64,000 nt of DNA from Xenopus tropicalis. Taxonomy: Eukaryota > Chordata > Amphibia > Anura > Pipidae. Within the stretch, counting starts at the first letter, position 1. Each line of letters opens with the position of its first letter. The notes beneath the pieces were generated by a model. It was not told the origin of the DNA. It did not search any database and worked only from the letters and a program-made list of their open reading frames with translations. Where the stretch lies: the NCBI RefSeq assembly GCF_000004195.4, contig NC_030683.2:48931358-48995357 (forward strand), read 5' to 3'. Positions 43,732 to 56,700 of this stretch are shown here, in pieces. Position numbers and translations under genes: made by a program.

Positions 43732-44649
43732 GTCCCCACTCTTGCAATTTGGAAGAGAAGCCTCTGGAGGGGTCCTAGGGTTTCCTTTTAAGTTCAGTGG
43801 GTTATTATGACACTAATGTTCATTTCATGCTATGCTTTGTTATGGCTATGACACACTCATGGTGGCAATCTAACTATACCTGCCTGCAGTGGGTGGCTTC
43901 CCATATACATGTCATGGGAAGCACTGAAAATTACCCTAAATGCTCAAAAATGGGGCCTGAAAGGTTTTGAGCAACAATCACAAACATGGGGTACCTTGTT
44001 TCTCTATAAGGGCCTTCTGATCAAGTGGTAATGCTTGATGGCAACAAGTAGCATGACCAAAACTCCACTTTAAGATGGAGGGCAAAACAGGTGGCAATAA
44101 AATCAAGTGTGGCCCCATCTGGTATAGTTAGATCCAGCTAGGCAAGCAGGCAAAACTGTCTACTTTTTTATGATTTATGAGGCCTGTTTGAAATAAAGAT
44201 CATATGATAAGATCTATCACACGCCTGCTTGAAAATGGATTAAAAAGGCACTGTACATGTTTTCAGGTGCATAAAGCCACATATAATATAGTGACCTTTA
44301 GCAACATAGAGTTTACTGCAGGCAAATGCTAAGATTAATTAATGTAATTCTGTTTAACCAACCAAGCAAATATAGTAATTGCCCATTTTGTAAGACTTCT
44401 ACCTATAAACATTTGCTATGAACAAAGAGAATTATATATTCCAAACCTTTTAGGGTTGTGATAATTCACGTTTATGCTACTATTGGTAAATAATTGTAAT
44501 ATTTTTGGATAAGAATATCCATCCTTTAATCTAGAATGAAGCTGAAATACTCTGTTTAACATATGGTATATAATATCTATTGATCATTATAAACTTAGAG
44601 GTAGATATAATTGGCTCTCTGAAAGGGAGTACATAACTGCGGATATAAT
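43732..44649. other. Non-coding sequence, no gene seen
   Basis: AT-rich. Nothing recognised. Confidence 0.4.
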
Positions 44650-45032
44650 TAGTAAACTTATAAACTTAATAAAATTACTTGGTACAGTGCCCAGAATAGC
44701 ATACCTTTCTCCCTGCATCCAAATTTATTTTGTTTCTCTATTACAGCCAGTCCATTTGTGCATACAGTGCATGCCTGATTGATTTTAATTAGAGCAGAGG
44801 TAGTAAGCATATCTAGTAGAGAGGTCTTTATAGTCAGAGAGAGAAAGAGTGCTCAGAAAGCTAAGGGGGGGTGGGGCCTCACACTAGACAAGGAAGTCAG
44901 TAAAAGAGCCGCAGTTCAGCTTCTTGTAATAGAGAAACAAAATAAATCTGGATGCAGGGAAAAAGGTATGTTATTCTGTGGGCTGTACAGAGTAATTTTA
45001 GTCGATTTTAAAATAAAGGGCTTACTTATCCT
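44650..45032. mobile_element. Palindromic TTAA-type MITE
   Basis: 44689-44753 and 44926-44982 are long inverted arms. TAGCATACCTTTCTCCCTGC with ATCCAAATTTATTTTG on the left pairs with CAAAATAAATCTGGATGCAG and GGAAAAAGGTATGTTA on the right. The right end CTTACTTATCCT is followed by TTAA (45033-45036). The left end is degraded. A G7 run and GGTGGGGCCTC lie in the unpaired centre. Confidence 0.7.
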
Positions 45033-45036
45033 TTAA

Positions 45037-45924
45037 GGCCACACATTTGGCAAAGACAAGTATGCATAAATATTCTTTTTCATTAAGACTGTGCAAAAAG
45101 GACATTATTTTCAGAACATAAAAAAGGAGTAATGCAAATCCATAGGTATCATTTTCTATGAAATACATTTAAATGCATTAGAATGTTTATAAAACCAAAA
45201 AAATCTAAAATATCTCTCCTTCAAATTATAAAATATAAAAATTTGCTTGACAGCATAGGTTTTTAAAGCAGGTTTATAAAGTAAAGATTTAGCGTAAAAA
45301 CACTCTCCTGTTGTATATACCTTGATAAAGCAAATAAAAATAAAAACAGATTACTGCATCCTTTTCCCATTTCACACTGTACGCAACAGGCATTTTTTTT
45401 TACCATCTCCATGGGCTGCCACTCTTTATATAGTGGGCACAAGCTGCGAAAAAGACACAAATAGGTAGTGTACAGAGTCCCATGGCCGAAAATTCAAGGA
45501 AGGTAATTTATATGCATGATATATTGTGTCAATCTCCTCTAAACATGACCTTTAGCACATGGAGAGAGATTGTTGCCAAATCTCTTGGATTATGTGTTTC
45601 AAAGCCTCATTTTTGCATAGATTTTTGTGGAAACAAGCCAATGAGCCATACTTAATTGCTTTTTTTGTTTTGTTTTTAATGATCCTTTGAGCAATCAAAT
45701 GAAACTTTTCTATGAAGCATGACTAAAGCTACAAACTCTGAAGGTGGATAAATAAAGATAAGGTGTCTTCCCACTACCACATTTTTTTGTGGTCGTGGTA
45801 ATTCACCTTCTTATATCAGGTTTCCATGTGTGGCTGCCTTTCTTTCCTTAGTTACTAAAGGGATAATCAGGCTTTTTTTCAGTGGTACCATTTAATCGCT
45901 AACACTGCTTGCAATGGCTATAAA
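45037..45924. other. Non-coding sequence, no gene seen
   Basis: AT-rich. Nothing recognised. Confidence 0.4.
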
Positions 45925-45926
45925 TA

Positions 45927-46068
45927 GCAATGTGCGAATCTGTCCTGTTTCTCTTCAGCGAAAAATTCACAAATCGTTAAAAAAATTAGTGAAACGGCAA
46001 AAAATTATTGAGACGCATGTGACAATTTTTTTGCCGCGCTTCATTTTTTTGACACGCCCGCTCATTAC
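45927..46068. mobile_element. GTGATGAGCGAAT-family MITE, short copy
   Basis: TA (45925-45926) precedes GCAATGTGCGAATCTGTCC. The right end CCCGCTCATTAC is followed by TA (46069-46070). 142 bp. Confidence 0.85.
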
Positions 46069-46342
46069 TAGCCACTAGCTACAAATGTTTTAGCATTTAA
46101 GATCTTTGTACCAAAGATTGGATGAACTACAAAAGACAGAGTGCAGCAGAAATGTCCTTCGCTGTATTGTGCCTAGAACATGAGAATGCATGTGCTAGAT
46201 AGAATATACTGGCTATCTATAGGCAATACAGAATCAGCCACTAAAGTGTCTAGAAAAAGAATCAGGGAAACCAGAAAATCACTATAGATTAATAGTAGTA
46301 TTGTCATCACACAAATACTCAACCACAAATACTGGCCAAGTA

Positions 46343-46660
46343 CAAGTCCGGGACCTGTTATCCAGAATGCTTGGGATCTGGGGTTTTCCTGGTAAGGCAT
46401 CTTTCAGTAATTTGGATCTCCATGCTTTAAGTCTATAAAAAATCATTTAAACATTAAATAAACCCAATAGGATTATTTTGCCTTCTACTGTATTTGGCTT
46501 AATTATATCTTAACTGTATTCCCTGTATAATTACAGAGAAAAAGACAATCATTTTTAAAAATATGAATTATTTGATGAAAATGGAGTGTATGAGAGATGG
46601 CCTTCCCATAATTCAGAGCTTTCTGTATAACAGGTTACTGGATAACAGATACCATACCTG
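46343..46660 (-). mobile_element. CAGGTATGGG-family MITE, complete
   Basis: Flanked by TA at 46341-46342 and 46661-46662. On the minus strand it begins CAGGTATGGTATCTGTTATC and ends AACAGGTCCCGGACTTG. Internal landmarks (CTCTCATACACTCCATT, AATTATACAGGGAATAC-like, AATCCTATTGGGTTTATTTA) are in family order. Confidence 0.9.
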
Positions 46661-46710
46661 TAATATAGAATATCTTTACTAGCTTAAAGATGCAGTTTTG
46701 TATTTGTTCA

Positions 46711-46885
46711 ATAGTTACATAGTTACATAGGGTTGAAAAAAGACCAAGTTCAACCCATCCAAGTAAACCCAGCACACACAACCCACACCTACCAATCTAT
46801 ACACTCACATACATAAACTATATATATAACCACTAATACTAACTGTAGATATTAGTATCACAATAGCCTTGGATATTCTGATTGT
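46711..46885 (-). mobile_element. CR1-like LINE 3' end
   Basis: Tandem AGTTACAT tail units (46711-46730) are followed on the plus strand by AGGGTTGAAAAAAGACCAAG, GTTCAACCCATCCAAGTAAA, then CCCAGCACACACAACCCAC and TCTATACACTCACATACATA. It aligns with 6004-6150 of the CR1 copy there. It also contains the sequence that, repeated, makes up the minisatellite at 25800-27815. Only the last 175 bp of the LINE are present. Confidence 0.85.
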
Positions 46886-47564
46886 GGTGAACGTGCTACT
46901 TTTATTTTGTTAATGCTAGTAGGCTGGCAGATCAGAGAGCATTGTCTGGTAAATATACAGAGCAGGGAAGGGTGCGTATTCCCCAGAATAAATTTGAATA
47001 TTTCTTGAAAGAAGAAATTAATCCCTTTTAATTTATTTTTAGTCTCTGTAATAAATCCATTGCAAGACGTAGCTGTTTACCTGGGTATCCCTTCAGCTTT
47101 CTTCATTTAGCCTCCCTAAGGTCCCACATTCGAGAATGTCTGAAGAAGATTTATTCTCCTCAAGGATATCTTGCCAACCGATCCATAATAAATCCTCTTT
47201 AACAAGGTTTTTAATCCTGACACATAAATGAGACACGGTGAGACTTGGCCTTGCTCAATATCTTGTTTAGAAAGAATCTTTATATTTGAAACAGATATGG
47301 AGAAAGAGCATCTCCTGTTTAACAAAAAGTTTGATTTCTGAGGTATTTTAGGTGACTTCACCCAATCAATTTTGCAAAAAAAGTATGTCTGTTTTTGTAG
47401 CCCAAACAAGATGTAGCCAGATCTGCAAATTACTGCAAATGTGTTCTTTACAAATAGGCCATTCACTAACTTTTTTTTTTTTTTACTTTTTTTGTCAATA
47501 TTGGAAGTATTTTGTCAAGTACAAAATAATTTCAAGATTTGATCTGAAAGGTTAATGTCAACAT
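46886..47564. other. Non-coding sequence, no gene seen
   Basis: A T17-like run with one interruption lies near 47471-47491. No gene recognised. Confidence 0.4.
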
Positions 47565-47860
47565 ATGTCTGCTGGGGTCCTGGATTAGATTCCAGCCAGG
47601 ACATTATCTGCTAGGATATTTGTATGTTCTCTCTGTTTGCATGGGTTTCAACTGGGTTCTCCTGTTTCGTCCCACACTCCAAAAACATACGGGCAGGATA
47701 ATTGGCTCCTTATTAAATTGAGTAGCTCTGTGTAAATATCAGAGGAACTTGGGCTGTAAACTCCACTGGATTAGGGACTGATGTGAATGATATATAATCT
47801 CTGTAAAACTCTTCTGAATATGTTGGCACTATATGAAAACGAAAAAAAAAATGAATACAT
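47565..47860 (+). mobile_element. SINE-like retroelement
   Basis: GCTGGGGTCCTGGATTAGAT followed by TCCAGCCAGGACA resembles a tRNA-type head with a decayed B box. Then come TTTGTATGTTCTCTCTGTTT, TCCCACACTCCAAAAACATA and CTGTAAACTCCACTGGATTA. The tail is ATGTTGGCACTATATGAAAA with an A-rich end. This order is the familiar body of an ancient vertebrate SINE/LINE-tail family. The copy is diverged and inactive. Confidence 0.65.
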
Positions 47861-50316
47861 TCATTCTCACAACTGCTGAAATTCATATTGCTAATTTGGT
47901 GTTAGCATTCGTAAGTGCAGCCTGTTCTCACCTCTTGGAATATAGCTTTGCTACCTTAATAGAGATGTGCTGAGATATTTAAGTCGTTCATTTGTAAGGT
48001 CCAACCTTTTGGCCTTGTAGGGTTTCAACTATATTTATAAGTGTTAGCTCAATATAGAAATAATGTTTGCAGCTATTCAATAATCCCCCTCTTAAAGATA
48101 AATGCTGAGATTTCTGCCTTTCTGTTCTTGTGAGATAAAAAGTTACAAATGATCTTTTGTAATATTAGTGTTTTTACTGTGTATGATGGGGGCATATTTA
48201 TAAAAGACGTAGTCCCAAAAAAATTGGTGTAATTACATCTACATTGTAGTCCTTATACAAGAATTCATTTTATGCATCATAATTATATACTACTTACAGT
48301 AACAGTTGTATTCCTAAAGGTGTGTATTTTTTTTACAACAAACTAATGCCTGAAATTACACCATGCTGTCCCTCCATTCTAAACCTGGCACAACTCATTG
48401 AAGTCAAGTGAAAAATGCAGCAGCATGCAAAGTGCAAATAATGGATGCAATCCACCATGTTACAATCCAACAAACTGTTATACTGTATCTGTGGTCTGCA
48501 TTCCTCCCCAGTTATAGCATTGCCTGCATTCTGTAGTGTTGTATCAACAAGGTTCAGCAGGGGTAGGCCCTGTACTAACCTCCTGCCCTTCAGGGCAAAT
48601 TTCCAGATCCAGGGTGCAAGTGTTTTTTAAATGAGTATTAGGGTCAATTTTACTTCCCTTGCACTTGCACCCATGAAATGAGCATTTTTATTTTTTTATT
48701 TCCTCGTTGACCCATACTAGCACTGATGGATCCACCATACTCAGGTGCAGTTAACAGCCACAGCATTATAGTCTTTCTTAATAATAGCATTATATTCTAT
48801 ATTTCTTTCTTTAAAAAAAAATCCAAATTTGGCCTTTGTTGTACAGATGCAAACCAAACTAAAACAGTTTATTTATCATCAAAGCTAATTTTGCAGGAAT
48901 ACTTGACAACTCCCCAAAACCTAAATTTAATAAGACAGTCTTTTCTTAGTTTACGCATATAATTCAGGGAGTTTTTGAACATGAGGAACTGCCATTATTG
49001 TATGAAACCTATTATCTGAAGAAGTATCTACAGCAAGCACTATGCTAAATTGTAGCCAGATTCATTCCGCTGGCAGCTATATCTCACGCTGAGCCAGTCA
49101 TTACATGAACATTTTATCTGATTTGAAAGTTGTCTCTTAACAATAATACACATTCAAGTGTGCAGTCCAGGTATTCAACACTAAGCCATTTTAAGCACAT
49201 ATCTAATAAATGTGTTCCACTTTACCTTATAGTGCTGGTCTTCACTGTAACTATTAACTTCCATCTGCCTATTTCATATATTAACCATAAAAGATTAAAA
49301 ACTCAGATACTGGAGACTTACCCAGAAGAGAGTATAAAAGGCAATAAGGGGTTTATGTACTAAAAGCCACAAAGTGCCTAAAGCTGTATTTTACTCCTAT
49401 TAATACATAAAGCCTGTATAATTAATCAGTTGGAAAGTAAGGGGTCATTTACATGACCAAGGAATGGCCTGACTCATTATAGTTAATAAAATAACACACC
49501 AACACAAGGCATGGGATTGAACTGGCCACAGCATTTATTAAACATATCATTTCCATTTAATCCCAGCATATTAGCATATAACATTGTAACATTAATAACC
49601 AACACATGAAGTTTCGTATAAACATGTAATACAAATTTTCCAATGTTACCTCTACAGAACCAGTACCCTGCACCAGCCGCAACTGAAACGGTGTGCACGC
49701 AGTGGATCCTGTATAAATCCAATAAATCATTAACATCACAGGGACAACAGTTCTCCAAAACAGGAATCCCATTGCATCAGGTAAGTAATCACCTTTACAT
49801 CAATTAAAGTTCCTCAACTGCCGGTTGTCTATCCAAAATATGTCTCATAGTTGTGAAATAGCTTCCAAAATATCATGCCTTACTGCCAAAGATGAATGAC
49901 TAAATAAATCTGCAAATATGCTGTGACATAATAGTTCCCTAATTAAGGGTGGGTGGGAGGTTCTTTCCTGTGTCTGCGCTACTTCAAAATGCCTCCTCCT
50001 TTACCTGCTCAGTAGCCTTTAGCTTCAATTTTTCCCGTGCAAGCTTCCCATTGGCCAGTACTGACACTCCCATACCTCCTTGGTCATGTGTCACTCTGCC
50101 CTAATTTCATTAGTTGAAGGTCTGCAAAATTGGCTGCAGTCTGTAGCATGAAAAGTTCCATGTAATGAAGGTACTTGCATCAACATGCGCTCTTTGTATA
50201 GTTGCACTCTGAGCAGCTTCCTGCCTCCTGTTCCAAATTCTGCTAAGTTGCACCTATTGATGCACAGGGAAACCTTCGAGCCACCACCACAAGCAGGGGA
50301 AACTTGTAGCTCTGGC
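47861..50316. other. 2.5 kb non-coding DNA, no gene seen
   Basis: A GGGGGCATATTTATAAAAG word near 48188 looks like a MITE end, but no partner was found. GGGTGCAAGTG and CACTTGCACCC form a short inverted repeat at about 48610-48672. Nothing else is recognised. Confidence 0.35.
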
Positions 50317-50425
50317 AGGGCCGGAACTAGGGGTAGGCAGAAGAGGCACCTGCCTAGGGTGTAAGGCAGGCTCCACCTTGTCCTTACTGTCTGCCATTGG
50401 AACACCTAGGCGCCTCCCCCTTCCC
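50317..50425. mobile_element. hAT-like repeat fragment (CAGGGCCGGA end)
   Basis: CAGGGCCGGAACTAGGGGTA followed by GGCAGAAGAGGCACCTGCCT is the left end of a repeat common in fish and frogs. The matching right end is not seen, so this is a fragment. Confidence 0.5.
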
Positions 50426-50751
50426 ACAGAGAACTGCAACTATTCGCACAACACCCCACGCAGTGGTCAAATTGCTATACACACAGTGTGGGGCAAATGA
50501 GCCCTAATCTATAACAGTGATAAATCTAAAACAACTGAACTAGAGTGGAAAGTTTGAAAACATTTTACCACTAATTCAAACCTCTTCTATAAAAGCCGCA
50601 ACAGATGAAATGTTTTTAAGTTTACTCGGAAAGATCAGTTGTTTTAGACTTATCCCCTAAGATACTATAGATAATGATACTCCGTTTTTTTCTGAAACTA
50701 GACAGTAGATCTCTTTCCAGGCCAGGAAATAATCATATGTGTTTGATTGTA

Positions 50752-51024
50752 CAGGTATAAGACTTGTTATCCAGAATTCTCGGGACCTGGGGTTTCTGAA
50801 TAAGGGATCTTCATACTAAATCTACAAAAAAATCATTTAGAGGTTAAACAAATCCAATAGGATTTTGTCTCCAGTGAGAATTCATTATATTCATTTCTCA
50901 AATACAGAGAAAAAGGAAATCATATATAAAAATTGGAATTATTTGATTAAAATGGAATCTATGGGAGATAGCCTTCCTGTAATTCAGATCTTTCTGAATA
51001 CCAGGTTTCTGGATAACAGATCCC
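50752..51024 (-). mobile_element. CAGGTATGGG-family MITE
   Basis: TA (50750-50751) precedes CAGGTATAAGACTTGTTATC. The rest follows the reversed family order (CGGGACCTGGGGTTT, TCCAATAGGATTTTG, GAGAAAAAGGAAATCA, GGAATCTATGGGAGATAGCC), ending GGATAACAGATCCC. The far TA is lost. Confidence 0.82.
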
Positions 51025-51026
51025 TT

Positions 51027-54000
51027 TAAATGTAGTATGTTTTTTTAAGTTTTTTTCAAAATTGCAATGTTCTGTGTTTCATGGAATATCACTTTTTAAA
51101 TTACTGTTATCAATAGAGGAATGGGAAAAATGCAGATATACAGTAATTATTGTGGAGTAGCCCAATTCCCCTGTGCTGGAGACGGCACATTTCACTGAGC
51201 ACTGAACTCTACATTGATTGTAGACTAAAACAATAAATGACCCCAAGATGTGTACATCTACCAAACAGGTTAATTCTTGTGCTTCAGTATCAGGCTGCTG
51301 CCACACATGGCTGATTTTCAGCCAGCAGAAATACGCAGGCAAAGAATCAGTCCCTACACTGGCATCAGTCTCTTTCTTTGCCATCCCTGGGAACCACCGT
51401 GTCAGCCTGGGTGCAGCTACACGTGGTAGATATGGACTTTGAAATGCAAACTCTTGCACTTTTTTTGCCGATAATAATCACCACATGTGCCTGTACCTGG
51501 GCCAACACAATGGTTCCAGGAGCAGGCAAAGTAGAAGGCTGGTGGTAGCATAGGGGCATCAGTCTTTAACCCTGTGTAGCTGATGCCACATGGGATTGAA
51601 AGTAGAAGACCTGATTTGCTTCTATTTGGGATCATGGGATGATGGTATCCTATTTTTTTTCCTTTCCAGCATTTAGACCTGCATGTAACCTTCCTACACA
51701 GGTACGAGAAATGTGGTTGTGTGTTATTACAGAGCATTGTACATTCCTCATACAACAGACATAAGACAGACTTTCGCTTTCATCCACAGCAGGAAACGTA
51801 GCTGTTATGACATTTTTAGTTTGTCCCATTAAACCAGTTTCAAGAAGATTATAACATTTTTCCTGATAAAAAAATATTATTTGCTTTTGTCTGTTGTTTT
51901 ATCGAATACAGTAGAGCAAACAAATGCAAACGTACCAAAATAGCAAAGTAGTGATAGGAAAACTGTCTCTTTCTTCCCCCATGCTTCATTTTTATCTTTT
52001 TAGATACAGTGTCCGTGCAGAGAAGCTGCAAGAAACATGCTTATGCTACAAGAGCTTTGGGAAGGCATGAATATCTGTCATTTGGCTTTTGAGCACAGGA
52101 CCTCATTAAATAATCTCTTTGTCTCTCTCTCAGCCTGCTTCTATTGTTCTATAAACATTACATTCTTTGTGCTGTCTGTTTTCTGGAGAGGAACATTTAT
52201 TTTTCTGGTGTTCCTCATGCTCAGTCCAGACGATACCACATCTGCTGAATGGATGTACAAAACAAGCACTTTGTGCCACATAAGGGCAATTTAATCTTCG
52301 GCTTCGAAGCTCTAAAGATAAGAGCAGCTTCACAATGTTATGTCTTAAATCTTCTTAAGGAGGTACTTAAAGAAACAAGATGCTCTAATGGGTTCAATAT
52401 TTGTTCCTGCTAATTTAAAGTAATATAAGGAGTTGGACAGTATAGGGCGTATTGCCTTACCTATAGACACAGTGTGCAAAGTGCAATTTCGAGCACAGTG
52501 CCAGCAATTTTCTTGATACAATTGCACTGCATTTACCACTGTTGTGTCTGATTTACCAAAATGAATGTTACTGCGCATGTGCTTTGTTGCAGATTGGGAG
52601 CAGTTGTACCAAATACTTTCTGTGTCTGCCTGGGGTCATTTCAGGTGTTTGGCATGAAAGTGACATGTGCACCATATTCTTTCTGTGCTAGTGTGCTGCA
52701 CTTATTGATACAGGGCTCTGAGGGAACCCTGGAGCTACTGCCAGGTCAGTACGTGGAGCTAACTCCAGGGTTCCGCTTCATTGATAGGTTGCAGCACCTG
52801 ATTTAAAACGGAATTAACACTGCTGAGAAGCCTTCTGTATAATCAGTTGCTCCTTATCTCAAAGCCTAACAAAGTCTTCACTTTAATGAAGGTAGGGGTT
52901 TGTTTATATAGAGTGCTTCTAAGTGGAAAGGATAGAAATTAGAGACTGCCTTTAATTTCAATTTTTGAATATGCTCTGTTCAGTAAAAGTATTTTATATA
53001 TTTTGCTTTTATTTTTTCCATTATAAAGCAATCATTTGAAAGTTTTGACTGAACAGAGATTAGGAAGGAAGTACTAAAGTGAAACTGGCTTCATATTCTT
53101 GTTTAGTGCCAGAAATAACAGAAACCATAGATATTTCTTAATTAAAACAATTGGCTGAAAGTATGTTTAGCATAAACCATATTCATTGAGCTCATGTTGA
53201 AAAGGGTTTTACACTGTTACATTAATTGCTCAAACAAGTCAGTTAAGTCAATCCCTGTATTAAAAACCCTGCAGTACAGGTGAACACCTTTATTTTTATA
53301 TGCCAATACAACTTCCACAAGTATATTTTGCACCTGTTCTGTTCTAACTCTAAAGTACCATTTCTGTATATATAATTAAAATCTAATTGCAAGGGGCACT
53401 AAGACTTCTTTTTATACCTCTTCCATCACGTGGTTATTAAACAACCAAACTTCAAATCTCCATATCAAAAAGCTGCCAAACCCTTTATTAATTTAATTAA
53501 CATATTTCTTTATAATGATTCAATTTCCTTTCATATATTTGAGCCAAAAACTCAACTGCACGCTCACAGTGATGCCTTATTAGAGTTTTAAAAAGACAAA
53601 GTTATGGTTTTTATCGTGAGAACACTATAAAAAGATTGCTTTCACACAACCTAGATTTTTTTTCTATAGATCGCAAAAGCGATATAAAATTTGTTCAAAG
53701 GCATATTTGTTTGCACACAGACATACATTTTTGCACTGCGAATATTTTTTCTGCTACTGACTTTTATTGGATTCCCCCATTAGTTTGCCCAGGTGCAGCA
53801 TCCCATAGCAAGCTATATGCAGGTAGCAAAGTAACTGCTCCTGACTTAATCAAGATCAGAAAAAAACAAAACATGATATTCTGTTTCTCTAGTAGAGTCT
53901 TCAGCTGCCATCATTCTATCTCAAAGTTATATATATATATATTTTCCCCTTGTACTGGTATGCAACAGACTAGAAACACTGTGCCAGTTTTTAATGGTGG

Positions 54001-55567
54001 GGTTTGAAACGGCAAATTTCCTTCCACAGTTATTACTGCAACTCGTCTCATCTGCAATGACAGCTTTGATTTTCTCCTAGCTACTTAAGCAATTCATGTA
54101 CATCTGTAGCATTTAAACTGTCACATAAGAGCTCACCTTCTGCTAAGTAGTTTTACATCCTGATAAAAATCGTGCTGATCAGACTACTGAATTGCTAAAC
54201 ACACTTCCATCAGCAAATGCTAAAGGAAGTTTCTAAGTACCAGAGTTACAATGCCAATGCAGCTGGAACAGCTTCAGAACTGGGGTACAAGAAGAATGCG
54301 CAGCTGTTTATATGGTAATATGTCTCCGAGTTTCTTCTTTGAAAGGCAAAGTGGAACATTAATATATGCACTCAGTAAGGATGTTATACGTTGTATCTTA
54401 ACATTTCTCTGCAGCATATGTAATAGCTGCATGGATAAGTCTGATGTTCTCTATCAGCATATTAAATGTACTTAGGTAATAACCTGAACTGCAAATAAAT
54501 ACATAAGCCAGTATTCCAAAAATAGCTGCTCATTACCTAGGATACTAAGTCATTTAAATGAAGCACATTTGCTAAAATACATGCTCTTTTGCATTGCATG
54601 AAAGCACATGGAACAGTGAACACTAAAGGAATCAATACTGTTGCTTTGGGGATGTGAGTATAATTTCTGCGCCCTCTGCATCGATTGGTATTTCTTACAT
54701 CTGGATAAAATAATGCGCACTTCCTGATGGAAAACAGCTCATACTTTCTATTTTTACAGAAATGTGAATGCTCTAGTCAGGTGTTTTTTTATTTTGGAGA
54801 TAACTGCCTTTTAGCAATGGAACCTATTAAAAGGGCAGTGCACACACCTATATAGACCACAGAACATGAGCACAATGAGGAACCTATTCTAAAAAGATGT
54901 GATTCTAATTTTAATAATTTTCTGTTTATTTTATAATCATTAGACAGAAATGGAGCGCTGAGTTTGCTATGCACTAAAAAACAGATTTACTGACTTTCAA
55001 GAACCAGGTATTTCACTCTGTTTGCCCTATTTTTCTCAAGGAATAATGAAAATGGTATTTTTTGTACAATTTCAAAGAAAAGGTAATTACATTAATATTA
55101 TCTCTGCCTTACACAGGTGGATGTTCCACTGAGCCTGGGATCAACAAGACCCCAGTAAAGACATCTTACCCCAGAAGGACAATTACCTTTTCTCTGCTAG
55201 CCGAGAGAATATCTTTTCCATATGGACTCGATGCTCTGCCACCGATTTGGAAAAGACTAGGATGTCATCAAGCAAAACTGCCCACCACATGTTTTGGTGC
55301 ACAGCACAACATATGAAATCACTCTCTGCCCTATCTAATAATGTTAAAAAGCATCAGCACTGATGCTTTTCAACAGATTTCTTTAGCCAATCACATTTTG
55401 CCATCACTGATATTACAGTCTCATATAATAGAAAACCGATTAGCAAAGTTAGAAGGTGACAAAACAGTTCTGGGAATAATACAAAAAGGAATGGTTGTTA
55501 TTTTGAATGACACTGAAAGTTTCCCACCTAATAGGTTTATCATACATATTAAATAATCTTAGGTCAT
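51027..55567. other. 4.5 kb, no gene or clear element seen
   Basis: The longest stretch without a recognised repeat. Short frames at 51079-51755, 52561-52806 and 55062-55316 were inspected: none has a domain I recognise, a start context or convincing splice sites. A (TA)n run lies at about 53927-53942. Some parts may be old, diverged retroelements. Confidence 0.35.
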
Positions 55568-55617
55568 GGTCAATCACAGTCACAGCAAGCAGGCTTGTGC
55601 CATTTTGTGAACAATGT
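55568..55617. repeat. Extra copy of a T2-like internal segment
   Basis: TCACAGCAAGCAGGCTTGTG followed by CCATTTTGTGAACA closely repeats the sequence at 55748-55785 inside the adjoining element (TCACAGCAAGCAGGCAGGCA and CCATTTTGTGGGCA). It lies just outside the TTAA boundary, so part of one copy abuts another. Confidence 0.6.
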
Positions 55618-55620
55618 AAT

Positions 55621-56065
55621 TTAAAGGGAACCTGTCACCCTAAGAAATAATTCCAAATTCTTTTCTGTTGTGCTTCTCAAGCACAATAAATTCACTTACA
55701 GGATATAAATAATATAAATCTTGTTTCTTTAAGTCTTGGAATGACACAATCACAGCAAGCAGGCAGGCACCATTTTGTGGGCACTGTTACTGAGGCAAGC
55801 TTTGTATAACCACAAGATCTTGTGTATGTTGCTAGAAAGGGAATTAGCAATTAGATGGTGAGATGGGAGAGGAAAAGTTAGTGTTGAAATTGAAAGTAAT
55901 TGTAATTGTCTGCTCTGCCTCTATGCCTAAATTGGGGCAGGAGGGGGAATATGAGGAAAGTAGTGACATCTAGTAAGTATAGAATGGAAACTGAAAGTAA
56001 TTGCCTGTCCCACCTCTGACTTTTATTATACAGCTTTTTATGTGTGGGTGACAAGTCCCCTTTGA
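55621..56065. mobile_element. TTAA-type MITE, GACCTGTCACC subfamily, copy 1
   Basis: Left end TTAAAGGGAACCTGTCACCC; right end GGGTGACAAGTCCCCTTTGA. The interior has CACAGCAAGCAGGCAGGCAC and TTTTATTATACAGCTTTTTA, shared with 62159-62637. TTAAAGG ends place it with the T2-like group. No ORF of interest. Confidence 0.8.
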
Positions 56066-56692
56066 GGGCAGAGTTTATTTTAAGCAGCTGAAAGAATTCC
56101 TGACTGGCTGGATTATAAATTTGCTGTTGAATGAGCACATCTGAACCTAATTTTGTTAAAGGGGCATAGAAGATCTCACAACCCCTCCTTTACTACTCTG
56201 TGTCTGGAGAAATGACCTTTTCATAGGCCAAAACTTCTAGGCTAGTTCCTAGATGACTGGGTCCCTCAGTCATTACTGTCTTTCATTTTTTTTTTCTCTG
56301 ACATCTAGTGTTCTGTATCCATGGTGATGTACACATCATTGCTAGAAAAGATGTACTGTAGCTTCAGATTATCTGCGTTTAAATTGTGGCTTCTATGCAA
56401 TATAAATTTGACTCATTGCTTTTGATCATGTATGTTTCTGCTATAAATATCTTTTGTTTTCTTTACTGTGTTGCGTGCCTTGTACCTAAGTATGAGCAAA
56501 GTAGGTAATGACAGTAGAGTAGGATATAAAAACCAAACAGTAATCAGTTTTGATCAATCTGATGATCTATTTTTTTGTTCACTCTCATCTACTGTGTAAC
56601 TATGTAACGCAGAGGTGATAGCAAATAGTCTGGTTCCTATGGGATATTAAGATAACATCTAGCCATATTACTACATTGTTCCTTTAGTATTT
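56066..56692. other. Non-coding sequence, no gene seen
   Basis: AT-rich spacer. Nothing recognised. Confidence 0.4.
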
Positions 56693-56700
56693 GTAACCAG

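Noticed and set aside
55062..55316. Possible exon or Tx1/L1-like LINE fragment
   Set aside because: CTGCCTTACACAG looks like an acceptor and the words around HVLVHS faintly recall LINE C-termini, but neither reading extends far enough to support a call.
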